From Spinellus fusiger (lineage: Eukaryota > Mucoromycota > Mucoromycetes > Mucorales > Phycomycetaceae), in assembly GCA_025094145.1 (NCBI GenBank), contig JALLLS010000009.1, forward strand, positions 434,001-498,000: DNA of 64,000 nt. Reading direction: 5' to 3'. A model generated the notes under the pieces. That model was not told where the DNA came from, made no database searches, and was given only the letters and a program-made list of their open reading frames with translations. Each line of letters starts with the position of its first letter. Position 1 is the first letter of the stretch. Below are positions 1 through 11,789 of the stretch, piece after piece. The position numbers and the translations under genes are program-made.

Positions 1-419
1 GTCAGTCACAAAAAGCAGTATGAAGAGAGAAATCCTTTTAAGAGAAAAATGTTCATCTTGAATTATTAAAGATGATTGTGAGCACTCTGTATTAAGATGT
101 AATGACTATTTAAATCATAGACTTATTTAATAAAGAATTTATTTTGGGACATTTGGGACAGTAGAGTTTCGTTTTAATCTTTTTTTCAATTTTTGTCCCA
201 ATCATTTTTTAATCAGTGTTTGAATTTTTAGATTTATTGTCCTAAACTATTCTCAAAAAAGTGTCCCAATATTTTCCAAAAATAGTGTAAAGTACTTCTT
301 TTGCATAAAAAAACCTTTTCTTTCTAATTATCATTAAACTAACCCAACATGTCAGATATAATTTTAGAAACTTAAATTTGTAGAAATTATGCTAAAATAG
401 AAGATAAAAAAAACTACAG

Positions 420-2672
420 GGCATATATCACCTGTTTAAAGCTTAATTGAGGTTGACTGTGATTGCAGGTACAGTTGAGATGAAACCGCCCACAGTTTAA
501 AACATCATTAAGAATATCACAGAACCTGGATGACCATTACGTTTGAATAGTCATGAAAACCCTAAAAAACTAATGAAGACGTTCTTAGGCATCTGAAAAG
601 TGGTATTAGAAAAGATCCATTTGCCTCATACTATAAGCTGAGAATAAAAACATCGAAGCTCGAGGCTGATGTACACTCCTAAGTAATAAGTGACTAGACA
701 AAAAATCAATTATTTTGAAAAAATTCAAAATAAAGGCATATCTATCAGTCTAAGATGTTCATAATAAAACATTCATGGAATAATACAAGATTTTTAATGG
801 TTGTTCTTTAGCTGATTGTTTACATCCTCATTATAAAAATATAGCTCAGCACTTTGTAGAAAAGCCATTATTCTTCATCACAACAGAGCACCTCCTTGGC
901 ATGCTATCCACTAAATTTTCCAGAAATTCATTTGGGATCTTTTGCTATTTACTACGCAAACATCGTTCAAGCTAGTTTGCATTGTTTATGCTTGTTCACC
1001 ATGAATTGATTTTCTTTTCAAGATAAGCCCAGACATGCTCAATTGGGTTAAGATCTGGACTTTGTGCAGGCCAAAAATCAAAACCTTCAATCACATATCT
1101 CTCTTGTTTGTACCATCTACTATATGCTTCTGTGTGGCAAGAAGAACTGTCTTCTTGAAAGAGAATGGTCTCATTGAGGTTCTCTTGAAATTTTTGGAAC
1201 CAAGGAAGAAATTATTTGGTGATTACATTGACATACTTGTCTTGATTAACAGATCCTTCCAAGAGTACAAGAGGTCCTACACCTCCACGCTAAAATCAAC
1301 CCCAAACTATAACCAAACCCTTGTCATACTTGTATGTTCTTTGCGTATGACTCTCCTTATACCTTTTGTCTTTATTCCCAATCAATCTAGTTCATCTATC
1401 ATTACTCACAACTGTAAAACGAGACTCATCAGACCAAACGATGTTACTCCACCTCTCCATTGGCCAATCAACCTTATTCTTACACCATTTCAATCATCTT
1501 TTCTTGTGAATAAATGTCATACTAGATTTTCTTTATTGTAAGCATGAAAATATCCTGGGTTTATTCATATATTTCAGAAATGTCTTACTGAAAATATCTA
1601 CACCTGCATCATTAATATTTTTCAGATGAAATGTAATTGTTTGTATAGATTTTCTACAAGTATACAAGACCATGTCCAGTTTTGAAGTAGATGAAACCTT
1701 CTCATACCTTCCTGTATGCAATCTGGGTCGAATTATGCTTTTGTTTTTATACAATAGAACGATCTTGTCCACTGTGCTCTTTGGGAGGTCAAGATCGTCA
1801 GCAATCTCTTGATAAGTAGCATGTCTTTTTTATTGTCCTATGGTTTGACCTCTAATAAATAAATAATGTTATTGGCTAAGAGTTAGCTGATTATCATTAC
1901 CTGGGGTCATTTTTTGAATGATTTATAAAAGAAAAGAAAAAAGACCTTTATTTTTTGAAGAAGAAAAAACAACAATTGGTTCGCCGTCTACTCACTGATT
2001 GCCTGAGAGTGTATTATTCCAGCAACGTAGTTTGGTGGTGGCGGTGTAATGCTTTGTAACTGTTTTTGGGCAGATGAATTTGTCTCATTAGTCTTTGTCG
2101 ATGGTGCTGTTAACCAAGACAAATACATCAAGATTTTAGCTGGCAAGTTTTATTCTTGTTAAAATTATTTGTACCAGCAAAAGGAAAGGGAGTTTTTACT
2201 CCAAGAAGATGGCACCAGTTGTCATACTAGGATCTATGCCAGGCGGTGAAAAGAGACACATCAATTTAGGGGCTTTGAGTACTGGTCCGCACAAAGCCCC
2301 GACTTAAATCCAATTGAACACGTCTGGTGGGCCCTAGAATTACAAGTTAAAAAAAAAGGGTATCCATTACCAATGTAGAAAGTTTGAAGACTCTAATTAC
2401 AGAAGAGTAGAAGAAGGTTGGTGTTGAATTTATATAAAGATTGGTCTATAGTATGAAAGACTGATGTCAGGCAGTGATTGATGCCAAAGGAGGCTATACT
2501 AAGTATTAGTTTTGATTCTTTCTTATTTTCGAAAAATATGTTAATCTTTTGTATGATTAATTTTTGAGTTCCCAGATCAAATGTGAAGCGTTTTATTTGA
2601 TATTGAACATGTCCAATATATTTTGTCTTGAAATTTATTTTCAAAATTACTAAATCTAATTGGGTGTGACTG
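420..2672 (+). mobile_element. Tc1-like transposon relic, interrupted by a second element
   Basis: Two plus-strand blocks look like the ends of one decayed Tc1-family transposase. Block 430-690 matches the N-terminal DNA-binding region of the element at 15425-16744 when compared on the opposite strand. Block 1990-2510 carries the catalytic end: a glycine-rich GGGGVML stretch, AQSPDLNPIEHVW around 2290-2330, and a terminal CQAVIDAKGGYTKY. The right terminus is visible at about 2650-2672 (AATTGGGTGTGACTG, followed by TA) and is of the same type as the inverted repeats of the 15.4 kb element. Many stops and frameshifts break the reading frame. The gap between the blocks is filled by a minus-strand relic, so this is probably a nested insertion. 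The left terminus was not found. Confidence 0.6.
820..1910 (-). pseudogene. Tc1-like transposase relic (minus strand)
   Basis: Read on the minus strand, 1690-1840 encodes a helix-turn-helix segment (EIADDLDLPKSTVDKIV). Further on come a GVDFSVEV-like core and, at 1020-1080, the catalytic signature WPAQSPDLNPIEH. This order, HTH followed by the DDE signature, is that of Tc1 transposases. Stops and frameshifts occur throughout and no inverted repeats could be fixed. It lies between two halves of a plus-strand Tc1 relic, so it probably inserted into it. The core segment resembles the fragment at 62.75-63.0 kb, so it belongs to a different subfamily from its host. It is non-functional. Confidence 0.65.
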
Positions 2673-3244
2673 TATAACACAGTTCAAAGTGTTTTTATTT
2701 TTTTGTGTTAGGTGCTAATCACACATTGGACCTGATAGTCATCCTACGAGAGTTTTCAAGAAAATTTAAAGGAAAAACACAATAAAATATAGATATATAA
2801 AACCTAGAACTGAGGAAAGAATGAGAGAGGATTAAGATTCAGGAATAGACATCCAAAAGTCCATAAAGTCAGCAAGGAAAAAAAGACGCCAAATAGATAG
2901 CTGTCATCCTGTAGATATTTGAAATCCAATGAAGGATACTTGAACTTGTACAATTATGTTATCACAAATACGACAACTACACTGAAAGTTTATGTCTTTG
3001 ATAAATAGGCTAAGAATTCGTGGTTGTTGTTGTTCCTTCATCGGGGGAGGTGCACACTGTATCTCCAACCCAGAGATCAACAGAAGTACTATTGATGATA
3101 ACATTTACCATTGAGTGCTGGAACAGTGGGTGGGTTCTCTACTTCTCTCCTTGAGTTACAGAAAATCGCTGATTGGGAGTCCTGTCTGGCAAGGCAGAGA
3201 GTATTTTTGTTTTTGTTGGGTTGGCGGTGAGGAACTTCAGGTGC

Positions 3245-3990
3245 TCAGAGGGCTTGTTCATCGAGAACTCGTGGATGATGTTGGGAGGGGGGCAAGCCCT
3301 TGCAGGTTTCAACCACTGCAACATTGTGGGTGGTGGTAGGGAACTTGGGAATATGGTTCTTCACCTTCTCAAGGTTAATAGCCCTGTTTAAGGCAGGAAC
3401 TATTTCTTGAAGATTGGCAAGACAAGCCTTCCTCACATCTTTACACAGGGTAATGATCTCCACTTCAAATCTTCTCGAGATACGTTCTTCATTCTCAGTG
3501 AAGAAACTATGCATGGTCATTTCTAACTTTGTTGAGAATTGGAACATGCCATCCACAAATGAAGTCTCCTCAAAGATGTTGCTGCTACTGTCGAACTCTT
3601 CTTCTTCAACAGCCCAAAGAGGTTTCTCTTCAAGCACTTCATCAGCTTCAGTGATATTCTCCTGGTCATCATCACTCTTCTCTTTTACACAGAAGACTGT
3701 GGTGATGGCGGGGAGAGGTCTGTGAACAATAGTAATAAAAAATTATTAGTTTGATTCGTATTATTCTATGCCTCTGTTTCTACAATAAATACCGAGAAGA
3801 CTTGGCCATGGGACTATTCAAAGTAGAGAATGGGCAACATTAATTTTATATTTGAGATTAATCTTACATGTTGTGATTAGCCTTGTGTATTTTCAAAATA
3901 GCATTTGCTTTAAATGTCTGTTTACAGATGGTGCAGGTGGGAATTTCATTCTTCTTGAAATTGATGGTAGAGAAATATATGTTAAACGAG
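3245..3990 (-). CDS. Putative C2H2 zinc-finger protein, partial or degenerate
   Basis: On the minus strand, about 3890-3985 encodes a zinc-finger-like segment with Cys-x2-Cys followed by a His-x4-His pair (CTICKQTF...KIHKANH). A plausible intron follows (GTAAGATT at about 3868, acceptor TTCACAG at about 3721) and keeps the frame into an acidic stretch and a helical, charged segment ending at the stop near 3245. No convincing start codon or upstream exon is visible, and the 5' side runs into a dispersed repeat (4000-4773). I do not recognise the family. It could be a transposon-associated zinc-finger gene or a decayed cellular gene. Confidence 0.4.
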
Positions 3991-3999
3991 ATTTCAATT

Positions 4000-4773
4000 G
4001 AGATTAGAGAGTGAGTTATTTGACTTGTGAATTTTGACTTAATTAATTATTGGAAAATGGAGACTAAAGTGATACCTTATCAGAATAAAGCTATCTTTTA
4101 TTCTTTGGTCTTATTATCATTATTATTTCTCACACTGTACATACAACTTAACACCCAAGTACTAGTCAAGATGAGCATAACTGAGCAAGGTAGTGTGCCA
4201 TTATTAACAAAGAGAAACAATAGAAGGTGATAGACACTACCAAGGACTATTCTAGTGATAAAAAGGTAAGCAGTATCTTCATCTGGGCTATGGCTTATTC
4301 TAATGCACAAGACACTCAATTTATTATTATTAGGCAAGTAAAGACTTCTTTCAGGTCAGTCCCAGGTGGTCTTTTCTTTCTTCTATACTGTCTAAGGTGT
4401 CTAGGCTGTCTAGGGTATACTCCTGAGCATGGTTATCTATATCCCAAGTATAAAGCACAAGCCTTTTAGGTTGTGGATTCTATTGCTATGAGGGAATGCA
4501 CTTGGGCAGTAGCTATAGTCATAATATAATATTAGCTATATTATTATTAGCTATACTATTACAATAAACAATATTATTCATAAACAATATATTTTACTGA
4601 TAATACAATTTGATATTGAGGTATCCACAAAAGGAAACAAATATTTGGATATCTGCAGACCTTTTGATTTTAAATACAGTTCCATATAAGGGCAAAATTC
4701 GGGATGGACGTAAAAGGAAGGAAGTATTACCGCTTAAAGGCGAGAAAAATCTCATGGTGTGTAAGGTATCAAG
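4000..4773 (-). repeat. Dispersed repeat, copy A (inverted left arm of a TIR element)
   Basis: The reverse complement of this stretch matches 45284-46010 (copy B) and 62008-62640 (copy C) over most of its length. Shared landmarks include CTGCCCAAGTGCATTCCCTC, AATGGCACATTACCTTGC and CCTTTTATGGAACTG or close variants. Its outer edge, near 4773, has the motif CTTACACACCATGAGATTTTT on the minus strand, similar to the termini of copies B and C. No right terminus was found at lower coordinates. The copy carries no credible long reading frame. Copy B is linked to a Fanzor relic, so A is probably a truncated, non-autonomous member of the same family. Confidence 0.6.
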
Positions 4774-5300
4774 CCAGCTCGATTTGAAAAACAGTACATT
4801 ACTCTTGGAGATCACCGTAGGATATGTACGCTCAATGCTTCTAATATAGATAGTACCTAAATATAATCATCCCTTTAAAAGCGAAAATATTAAAATAAAC
4901 AGAATTAGTATAATAGCGCTTAGAAGATCGAAAGATCTCTGAGTGTGTAAAATAGTTAAAGTTTTCGGATCCAGGTTTGACAGAAATTAAAAGAGATTAT
5001 AATTAATTTAATATAAAAAGGGGTCTTCATATCCATAGCTCCTTCATTCAATTGGCATACTATTATACCCTTTTTTTTATACTAAATATGAGCCCAAAAG
5101 AATGCCTAGTACTTGACGACACTATATTATCAGCATCAACTATGGACCTAAGTACACCGAATCAAAACATCTTTATTCCCATTGATGTCAAGACCAAGCG
5201 AACCCTTGAAAAAATTGAATTCAATTATGGTAATTATAAAGTTAGAAACTATGACATTAGAGAAACATTGTGTTAATTCTGAAGTGAAATAGATGTTGAG

Positions 5301-6868
5301 ATGAAAAATAAGGATAAGCCTAAGAGTGATGCGGACTTCCATAACTCTATACCTGATGGTGGCTATGGGTGGTAAACTGACTATATATCAAAAGGTTACT
5401 TATTTGTGTGGTGCATCTAGGGTGATCATATTTGTTGGGTTTTTGAGTAATTTCATCATGTTTGGCTTGCTTACCGTTTGGGGTAATATTTATTTAACAA
5501 GTTAGAATATTGTTCACTCAGCTATTTTTTCTTTAGGTATATTCTCCAACGAGCTATTGAATAATCAATATAAAGACCAAACTACTATGTTGGAGCTTAT
5601 GGGTATCGGGGCCGTTGCAATTGCGGCAGTCAATCTATTTACTTTTCTTAATGTATATCTCGAAAGATTTGGTGTTCGTTGGGTTATGACCATTGGTTCT
5701 TTTTTAATTTGCTTTGGGATGATTGTTTCTGGATCTACAACCAAGGTTTGGCAACTTTATTTGACTCAAGGCCTCATGTTTGGTTTGGGAGATTCTATTG
5801 TTTATATGGTATACACTTCAATTGATTTTGAAATTAAGATATACTGTTTACTAAATTTTCAACAGTGTATTGCTGGTGTCATTCCTTAATGGTAAGTTGC
5901 TAAGTTATGTAAATATAATAGTATATTAAAGCTATTATATATTAGGTTTACTACAAGACGTGCACTTGCTATGGGAATCTGTTCTGCTGGTAGTGGTGTT
6001 GGTGGTCTTGTTTTTAGTCCTTTGGTAAATAATGATTGCAATATCGATCTATAAATCTTATGCTGTATAATAGACCAGTCTCTTAATACAAAAATATGGG
6101 GCTTCATGGACATACCGTATCCTTGGACTATTGGCCCTTGGACTCTCTACCATCTCTATCTGTCTGATACGTACACGCCTTCCACCTAGTGATGTCAAAA
6201 AGCCCCGCAGAAGCCTTATCAACTCAAAGATGTTTAAAGATCCAAATCTCATGATATGGGCTATAGGTGCCTCAATTTCTCTTATTGGCTATTATATACC
6301 TATACTTTTTATCCCAAGTAAGATAGAAGATACCTGAAAAAAAAAAGAAATTAACACACCATACACTATAGGATATGCACATACGATTGGAATTAGTCAA
6401 GCTGACGCTTCTAACCTTCTAGGAATATTTGCAATCATGAATGCAATAGGCCGAATTTTCCTAGGCTTTGTTGGTGATAAAGTTGGGCGAGTTAATACAT
6501 ACATTACATCCTCGATTATTACAGGTCTTTTAATTATGGTTATCTGGTCTAATTCTTTTACCTATGGTACATTACTTGCCTCTGCATGTTTATTTGGATT
6601 CTTTGGAGGAGCATACTTTGCATTGGCAGCACCCATTACATGCAGCATTACTGGTATCGAAAACATTTCATCTGGTATATCAATCCTCTTCCTGGTTTCT
6701 ACATTATCAGCACTCGGTCCACCTATAGGATCTGCTATTCAAAATTTTACTCCAAATGCTTCCTTCATTGGTGTTCAGATATTTTGTGGTTCTACCTACA
6801 TTTTGGGAGCTATTTCTGCTATGATTGTTAAACTTAGAGTCACCAAATCGTTAATTTCAGTATATTAA
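5301..6868 (+). pseudogene. Monocarboxylate-transporter-like MFS protein with one in-frame stop
   Basis: The gene encodes a fungal MCT/MCH-type major facilitator, a membrane carrier for monocarboxylates or similar solutes. The family signature PDGGYGWVI lies near the N-terminus and is followed by about 12 hydrophobic segments. Seven exons chain with canonical introns: 5301-5371, 5421-5482, 5537-5808, 5866-5891, 5946-6024, 6074-6317 and 6372-6868. Their total of 1251 nt is divisible by three (416 codons plus stop). The single defect is a TAA at 5887-5889 (codon 143), just before WFTTRRALA, where family members commonly have Gln; CAA to TAA is one transition. An in-frame open stretch at 5088-5276 lies upstream but is separated from the chosen ATG by stops. 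The gene is either a very young pseudogene, a sequencing error or, less likely, a recoded gene. Confidence 0.75.
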
Positions 6869-8786
6869 TTCAAACACATTATCATCTTAATTCAATTAAA
6901 AAATCAGTATTTTTATTTGAACACTTATATCATTTTTCTTTTTGACTTTATTTCTTTAATTAATTAGTTTAGAGTCAATGTATTTACTATTTTTTTTAGT
7001 TGAGTCTATAAGTTGTTATTTAGATTATACACCCAAAGATACTTGTGATGGGGTACTATCTGTATCATTAGTATAAGAATAGTACTTTTATGGAAACCAG
7101 ATACCATGACTTGTACCTGTCGTGTCAATTAGAAAAAAAAGAATTATTTAATATAACTGTACTGCCACATAGATGATATTAGGCACTAAGAAATATAGAA
7201 CATTATTTTAAATGTCAAATGACAATAGATAAAAATAAGAATTTTTTTATTAGATTGACCAGCCTAATACCTGATAAAACAGCATGATTTACTAACACAA
7301 ACAGCTCCTCAAAATATAAAGAGATTATTGTATCCCTAATTCTTGATACTGCTTTAATCTGGTCTACTCAGACGACTATTAAATTTAAACAAATAGTTTT
7401 ATAATTCTGACAAAGTAAGACCTATATCGTTATTTTTGTTTCTTACAACAATGCTTTTTTATACTGTTTACTTTACACAACACCGTATATTTATATATTC
7501 ACAAAGACACCCTAGACAACTAAGGAAAAATTTAGACTTGAGACTCGTTTTGATCTTTTGCATGAGCTGATAGAAAAAGATATTGTTATAACTAAGGCAC
7601 TATGCATGTAATATGCCTTGCCTCTCTATTTAGGCTGTTAAAAGACTACTAAGTAAAAGGCTTAATTGAATGTTTTCTTAAGTATAGTTGTAAGAGAGAT
7701 ATTGATGATAGCAAGATTGATCGAGCATAACTTCTATTAGTACACAGTTAGGTTCATTAATAATATAACAATATATATTCTAATAACCATAGCAGATGAT
7801 TTTACTAAGAATAAAAGCTCCCAACTACTTAATTCAATTATTCTAATATCTATCAATAAGAACTACACAAAAAAAACTTTAATGAATTTATGATCTTTCT
7901 TTATTAGAGTTGTGATCAGGAATCTTTTATGGTCTGGCCCAATGAATTGTGATGGGATTTCATTAAAAGTTATTATCGTGCATACTGTTAAAATAAACAC
8001 TGATTTTATACTAAATCAACTGACTATCACAAAAAAAATACTGAACGATGTTAATGGCATAATAAACCGGAGAGGACACACAAGATTCTCTCCTCAGCTT
8101 ATGGAGTAACATATAAAAAGAGATGACAGATAATTTCGTTGTCATCACAAAGAATATGTTGAAGACTGGAGTAGATTGAAGGAGTGAATACAGAGACTAC
8201 GTGTTTAACTTTAGATAAAATTACTTTTTTTTTTATTAAAAAAAAAAAGGGAAAGAAAAGAAAAAAAAAACCTTTCTTATGTATAAGGAATTCATAGAGG
8301 TATAACAGTATCAAGATAAGATATAAAAAAATCTGTGTTTAAAAGAATTGAGGTATTTATTTTTGTTTATTCTTGTAGCGATTTTTTCTTACAATCTTTT
8401 TCCTACTTTCACAGTCTCTGATAACCCTTCAGAATTGTCATACTCCTCCCATGTAGTCTTATTTCATAGTTAATTAGAATCTTCTAGATATTCTGATGTA
8501 CAATGATAATTATGATGTAGTATTTGTGAGTTTCTCAGAAGATATACATCGAGTTCTGGAACTTGCTAGAGTGCACCTGACCTTTTTTTGGCTTGGAATT
8601 AAGCTTTTCCAAGGGTGAAGTATAATATGCACTCTCAGTGTCTTTATTTTATGCCAAGTTTGTTATGCGTGCAGCTACCTTTCTCGAAGAAATTCACTTC
8701 TTTTGAATGGTGAAAATTATTAAGCTACAGTAGTCAATGAGCTATTTAAAACTTTGTTGGATCAAATCCCTCTAATGTTATGCATA
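6869..8786. other. AT-rich intergenic region
   Basis: No reading frame here resembles a known protein. The stretch is strongly AT-rich. Near 7025 there is a short motif, TACACCCAAAGATAC, similar to the terminal motif of the repeat family at 4.7, 45.3 and 62.0 kb, which may be a very old terminus. A poly-A/poly-T imperfect palindrome lies at 8224-8270. Confidence 0.4.
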
Positions 8787-8788
8787 TA

Positions 8789-8883
8789 CAGTATTTCTCG
8801 AAATTATTCACGCACTTGACGAAAAAAAATTTACGTACTAACTAAAAAAAAATTCAAGCACAAAATGAATAAAAATTCGTGCA
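8789..8883 (+). repeat. Left terminal inverted repeat
   Basis: The first 31 bp and the last 37 bp or so of this arm match the reverse complement of 10280-10374 almost exactly. The inner part ends AAATGAATAAAAATTCGTGC. The central A-rich part differs between the two arms. Such a long repeat could hold two transposase binding sites, outer and inner. Confidence 0.85.
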
Positions 8884-8937
8884 AAGTTAAAATTACGCTT
8901 GCTTTGCTTTTATTAAGAACAACAAAATATTTTTGAG

Positions 8938-10269
8938 ATGTCAACCTTTTATTATGACGATGGCGAAGGGATGTTGACGGACGAAAACGAAAATGAAGTC
9001 ATTGAATACGAGATGGAGGTTGACAATGAGCAATATCCTCTCACTTCAATAACTACTTTTATCTCTTACCTGGATCTCAAACCTCCAGAGAAGTCACTGA
9101 AAATGACTAGAACCAAAGAAAAACCTTCCAGCTCGAAAGAAACCAATTCTGATAAAAAAAAAGATAGGACATACCGGAAATACAAAAAGGAAGACATAGA
9201 AAATTTTTATTTCTTGGTGTTTGAGAAGAACATGTCCATTCGTGGCGCTGCCAGAGAGTTAAAAATACCTCCGAGTACTGCTCAAACATGGCATACTAAA
9301 GGAGTAGAAAGTCTAGAAAAAGGCGAAGATCTATGCTTAAGAAAACCAGGAAGCGGTAGACCTGTTGGGAGACTATTGACGATAAACTCTGAACAAAAAG
9401 AGTATCTTATAGATCTCATAGATCAAAAGCCAAGCATTGTTTTGGATGAGATGATGGAGGATCTTACTAGTCGTTTTACATATCTGGAAATATCAAGATC
9501 CTCTCTCCACAAGTTTATTACTACTAAATGCAATATATCACTGAAAAAAGCTCACCTCCAGCCCAAAGAGCGCAATAGTAAAACGAAGATAGAGGCTAGA
9601 TTCCAATGTATTACTGAGATTTTGAAGACTGATATTGATTATTTGAGCAATTGCGTTTTTATCGATGAGTCTAGTTTCAACATCAACATGAGGCAAAGTA
9701 TGGCATGGGCCACGGTAGGAGAGACAGCAGTAGTGCAAGTTCCCAAGACAAGAGCAAAATCGCATACCATCATAGGAGCTATATCCCATTTAGACGTGAT
9801 AAATATACAACTGAAGACCCCAAAGGTCATAGCTCCTTCAAAAAAGAGAAAAGGGCCTGGTGGAGCTACCAGAAAACCAGAGAAAGGAAAAGGAGGAACC
9901 GTGACTAGATATTATTTCAACTTTATGGCTGAAACAATAAGTATTATGAATCAATACGAAGAGTTCAAGGGACATTATCTAATAATGGACAATTGTCCTA
10001 TTCATAACCATGGTGATATCAGAAAGTATATTGAAGCTCATGGCTATGGCTGCATTTACCTCCCGCCCTACTCACCTGAACTCAATCCGATTGAGCAATT
10101 CTGGTCAGTATGCAAAAGTAAAGTGAAGAGAGAAACACTCTTGGAAGAGGAGACACTATCTTCAAAAATTAGAGAGGCTTGCAACCAAGTACTTACCAGT
10201 GACCTACAAGGTTTTTGCAGATCTTCGGTTGCAAGATTCAAAGATTGTTTAAACAGAAAGCCGATTTAA
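8938..10269 (+). CDS. Tc1/IS630-type DDE transposase, intact
   Basis: The 443-aa protein cuts and pastes its own transposon in the nucleus. An acidic N-terminus and a basic stretch precede a helix-turn-helix near residues 85-115 (SIRGAARELKIPPSTAQTW). The DDE_3-type catalytic core then shows the three acids: Asp in VFIDESS, Asp in YLIMDNCPIH, and Glu in SPELNPIEQFW, with 34 residues between the last two (DD34E). There are no introns, stops or frameshifts. The first ATG lies about 50 bp inside the left inverted repeat and the stop TAA is about 10 bp before the right one. Length is somewhat above the roughly 340 aa of classic Tc1 transposases because of the longer N-terminus and a basic, Gly/Lys-rich insert before the second Asp (about residues 300-325). 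Confidence 0.9.
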   Translation: MSTFYYDDGEGMLTDENENEVIEYEMEVDNEQYPLTSITTFISYLDLKPPEKSLKMTRTKEKPSSSKETNSDKKKDRTYRKYKKEDIENFYFLVFEKNMSIRGAARELKIPPSTAQTWHTKGVESLEKGEDLCLRKPGSGRPVGRLLTINSEQKEYLIDLIDQKPSIVLDEMMEDLTSRFTYLEISRSSLHKFITTKCNISLKKAHLQPKERNSKTKIEARFQCITEILKTDIDYLSNCVFIDESSFNINMRQSMAWATVGETAVVQVPKTRAKSHTIIGAISHLDVINIQLKTPKVIAPSKKRKGPGGATRKPEKGKGGTVTRYYFNFMAETISIMNQYEEFKGHYLIMDNCPIHNHGDIRKYIEAHGYGCIYLPPYSPELNPIEQFWSVCKSKVKRETLLEEETLSSKIREACNQVLTSDLQGFCRSSVARFKDCLNRKPI

Positions 10270-10279
10270 TAAACATCAA

Positions 10280-10374
10280 TGCACGAATTTTTATTCATTT
10301 TGTGCTTGAATTTTTTCTTATATTTATGCTTAAATTTTTTTTTTCAAGTGCGTGAATAATTTCGAGAAATACTG
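10280..10374 (-). repeat. Right terminal inverted repeat
   Basis: Inverted partner of 8789-8883, ending AATTTCGAGAAATACTG next to a TA target-site copy. Confidence 0.85.
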
Positions 10375-10376
10375 TA

Positions 10377-10492
10377 GGTGTTTGCCTATTTAGTAACAAT
10401 AATTTGTGATTCTGCTGGTAGCTCTGGTAGCTCTAGTAGGTCTGGTAGATGTTTGTCTATTTAGTAATAGTAATTTGTAATTCTGCTGGTAG
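10377..10492 (+). repeat. Imperfect tandem duplication beside the transposon
   Basis: Two copies of a roughly 45-bp unit (GTTTGCCTATTTAGTAACAA... and GTTTGTCTATTTAGTAATAG..., each ending ATTCTGCTGGTAG) are separated by short GGTAGCTCT-like repeats. The array starts directly after the TA of the transposon's right end. No gene is evident. Confidence 0.6.
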
Positions 10493-11600
10493 TGATGCGT
10501 GTGGTATATAGGTTTGTGTGATAAATAAATAAGAAAGTAAAAATATGCTGTAAGCAAAGGGCTATCAGCGATAATGGAGGTTTGTGGGATTTGGGTAATA
10601 AAAGGGTGGTAGTCTCTTCAAATGAATTGACTATTAAAATAAAATATGGTAATTTACACTCACAAGTGAATGCAAAAGAGAAAGGTGTATAATAGGATAA
10701 AAGTAATGAATTAATAGTGAACAACAAGTTCACAAAGGAAAACAGTGCAATAAAGACTACACAGAGAATTGACTTGCACAAGAAACAGAAATACAACGGA
10801 TAGTTCACAAGTAACTTCAACAGAATGTTATACTTGTCTCAGAAAGATCTAATTGAAACGGAAGAATAAGAAGATAACAAAAAGAATAAAGAGAATATTC
10901 AAAAAGTATCACAATAGAATTCGACAATGTTTATTAGACAATAAAAAATAATGGTATTTGTACTAATAATGATATGGGATAAAATATATATAAAGTCGAT
11001 TCATATAAGCGCATGGTAGAGCATAGTAATGGGTAATTACATAATACATTACACCATTACGTGGCTCAGAATAAAAATGAGGAAAAAATAGGTAGGAAAA
11101 ATAATAGGATAAGAAAATGGGAAAAATACTGTATTATCATTGCTGACTCATTGATGGTACATTTGTAATGGACTATCCCAATGGATGTTAGTCCAAGAAC
11201 ACAATACAGAAAACGAGGTTTGATAATGCAACATTACCATACATATGTTAATTGTAAGAAGAATAGCAATTGAGAATGTCAATGCTCAAAACAGAACAAT
11301 AAGAAACAAAGTGCAAAAGAGAAGCACGTCCCGTTTCAGCTTCTTGGTGGCTGAGGTCAGGAAGCCCCACACACTGTGTCCAATTTTTACAGATGTGTAG
11401 AATAGGTGGAGATACGTCACCTATTCGCATGGATGGCTGTGGAAGAAGTGGGATATGATGAATTTGCTAAAAGTTGTTACAGTAATGGAATGTTTCAGAA
11501 AAGTAGTATATATAATAGCCAATTGCGCATTTTAATATAAAAAAAGAGAAAAGTTCATCATAAACTTGGATTCCTTAAGTAGGGTAGTATAAACCCAAGG
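10493..11600. other. Intergenic region without recognised genes
   Basis: AT-rich with no supported reading frame. A minus-strand hydrophobic open frame at 10461-10820 looks like chance translation of T-rich DNA. Confidence 0.35.
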
Positions 11601-11789
11601 TCAAGTTTAGTTGTTGGTTCTTGCTCTGTTCCTGTTTGTTCTCTTTGTTTGTCCCTTTCGTTGGTCCGTCGGTAGGAGGATTACCGTTATCTGTTCTCTC
11701 ATGCCCCCACAGACCCAGTTCCAGAGTGTCCCCTCCAGACTATCACAACCATAGTTCCCACAACCTTTAGAGCCAGGTTCCCCCGACAC

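Larger units (their letters stand above)
8789..10374 (+). mobile_element. Complete Tc1/IS630-like DNA transposon
   Basis: This 1586-bp element is flanked by TA dinucleotides (8787-8788 and 10375-10376), the expected target duplication. Its ends begin CAGTATTTCTCGAAATTATT and are inverted copies of each other over about 95 bp (8789-8883 against 10280-10374), with a more variable A-rich centre. One uninterrupted transposase gene fills the inside. Intact ends, target site and frame suggest a recent insertion that may still be mobile. A single decayed-free copy does not prove activity. Confidence 0.88.

Noticed and set aside
10461..10820. A 119-aa minus-strand hydrophobic open frame
   Set aside because: Composition is that of translated T-rich DNA; no domain or conserved motif is visible.
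11560..11780. Possible LTR/gag start, from a T-rich leader followed by a Pro/Gln-rich plus-strand frame
   Set aside because: No paired LTR, primer-binding site or retroviral-type domain; the opposite strand gives a better-supported spliced gene fragment.
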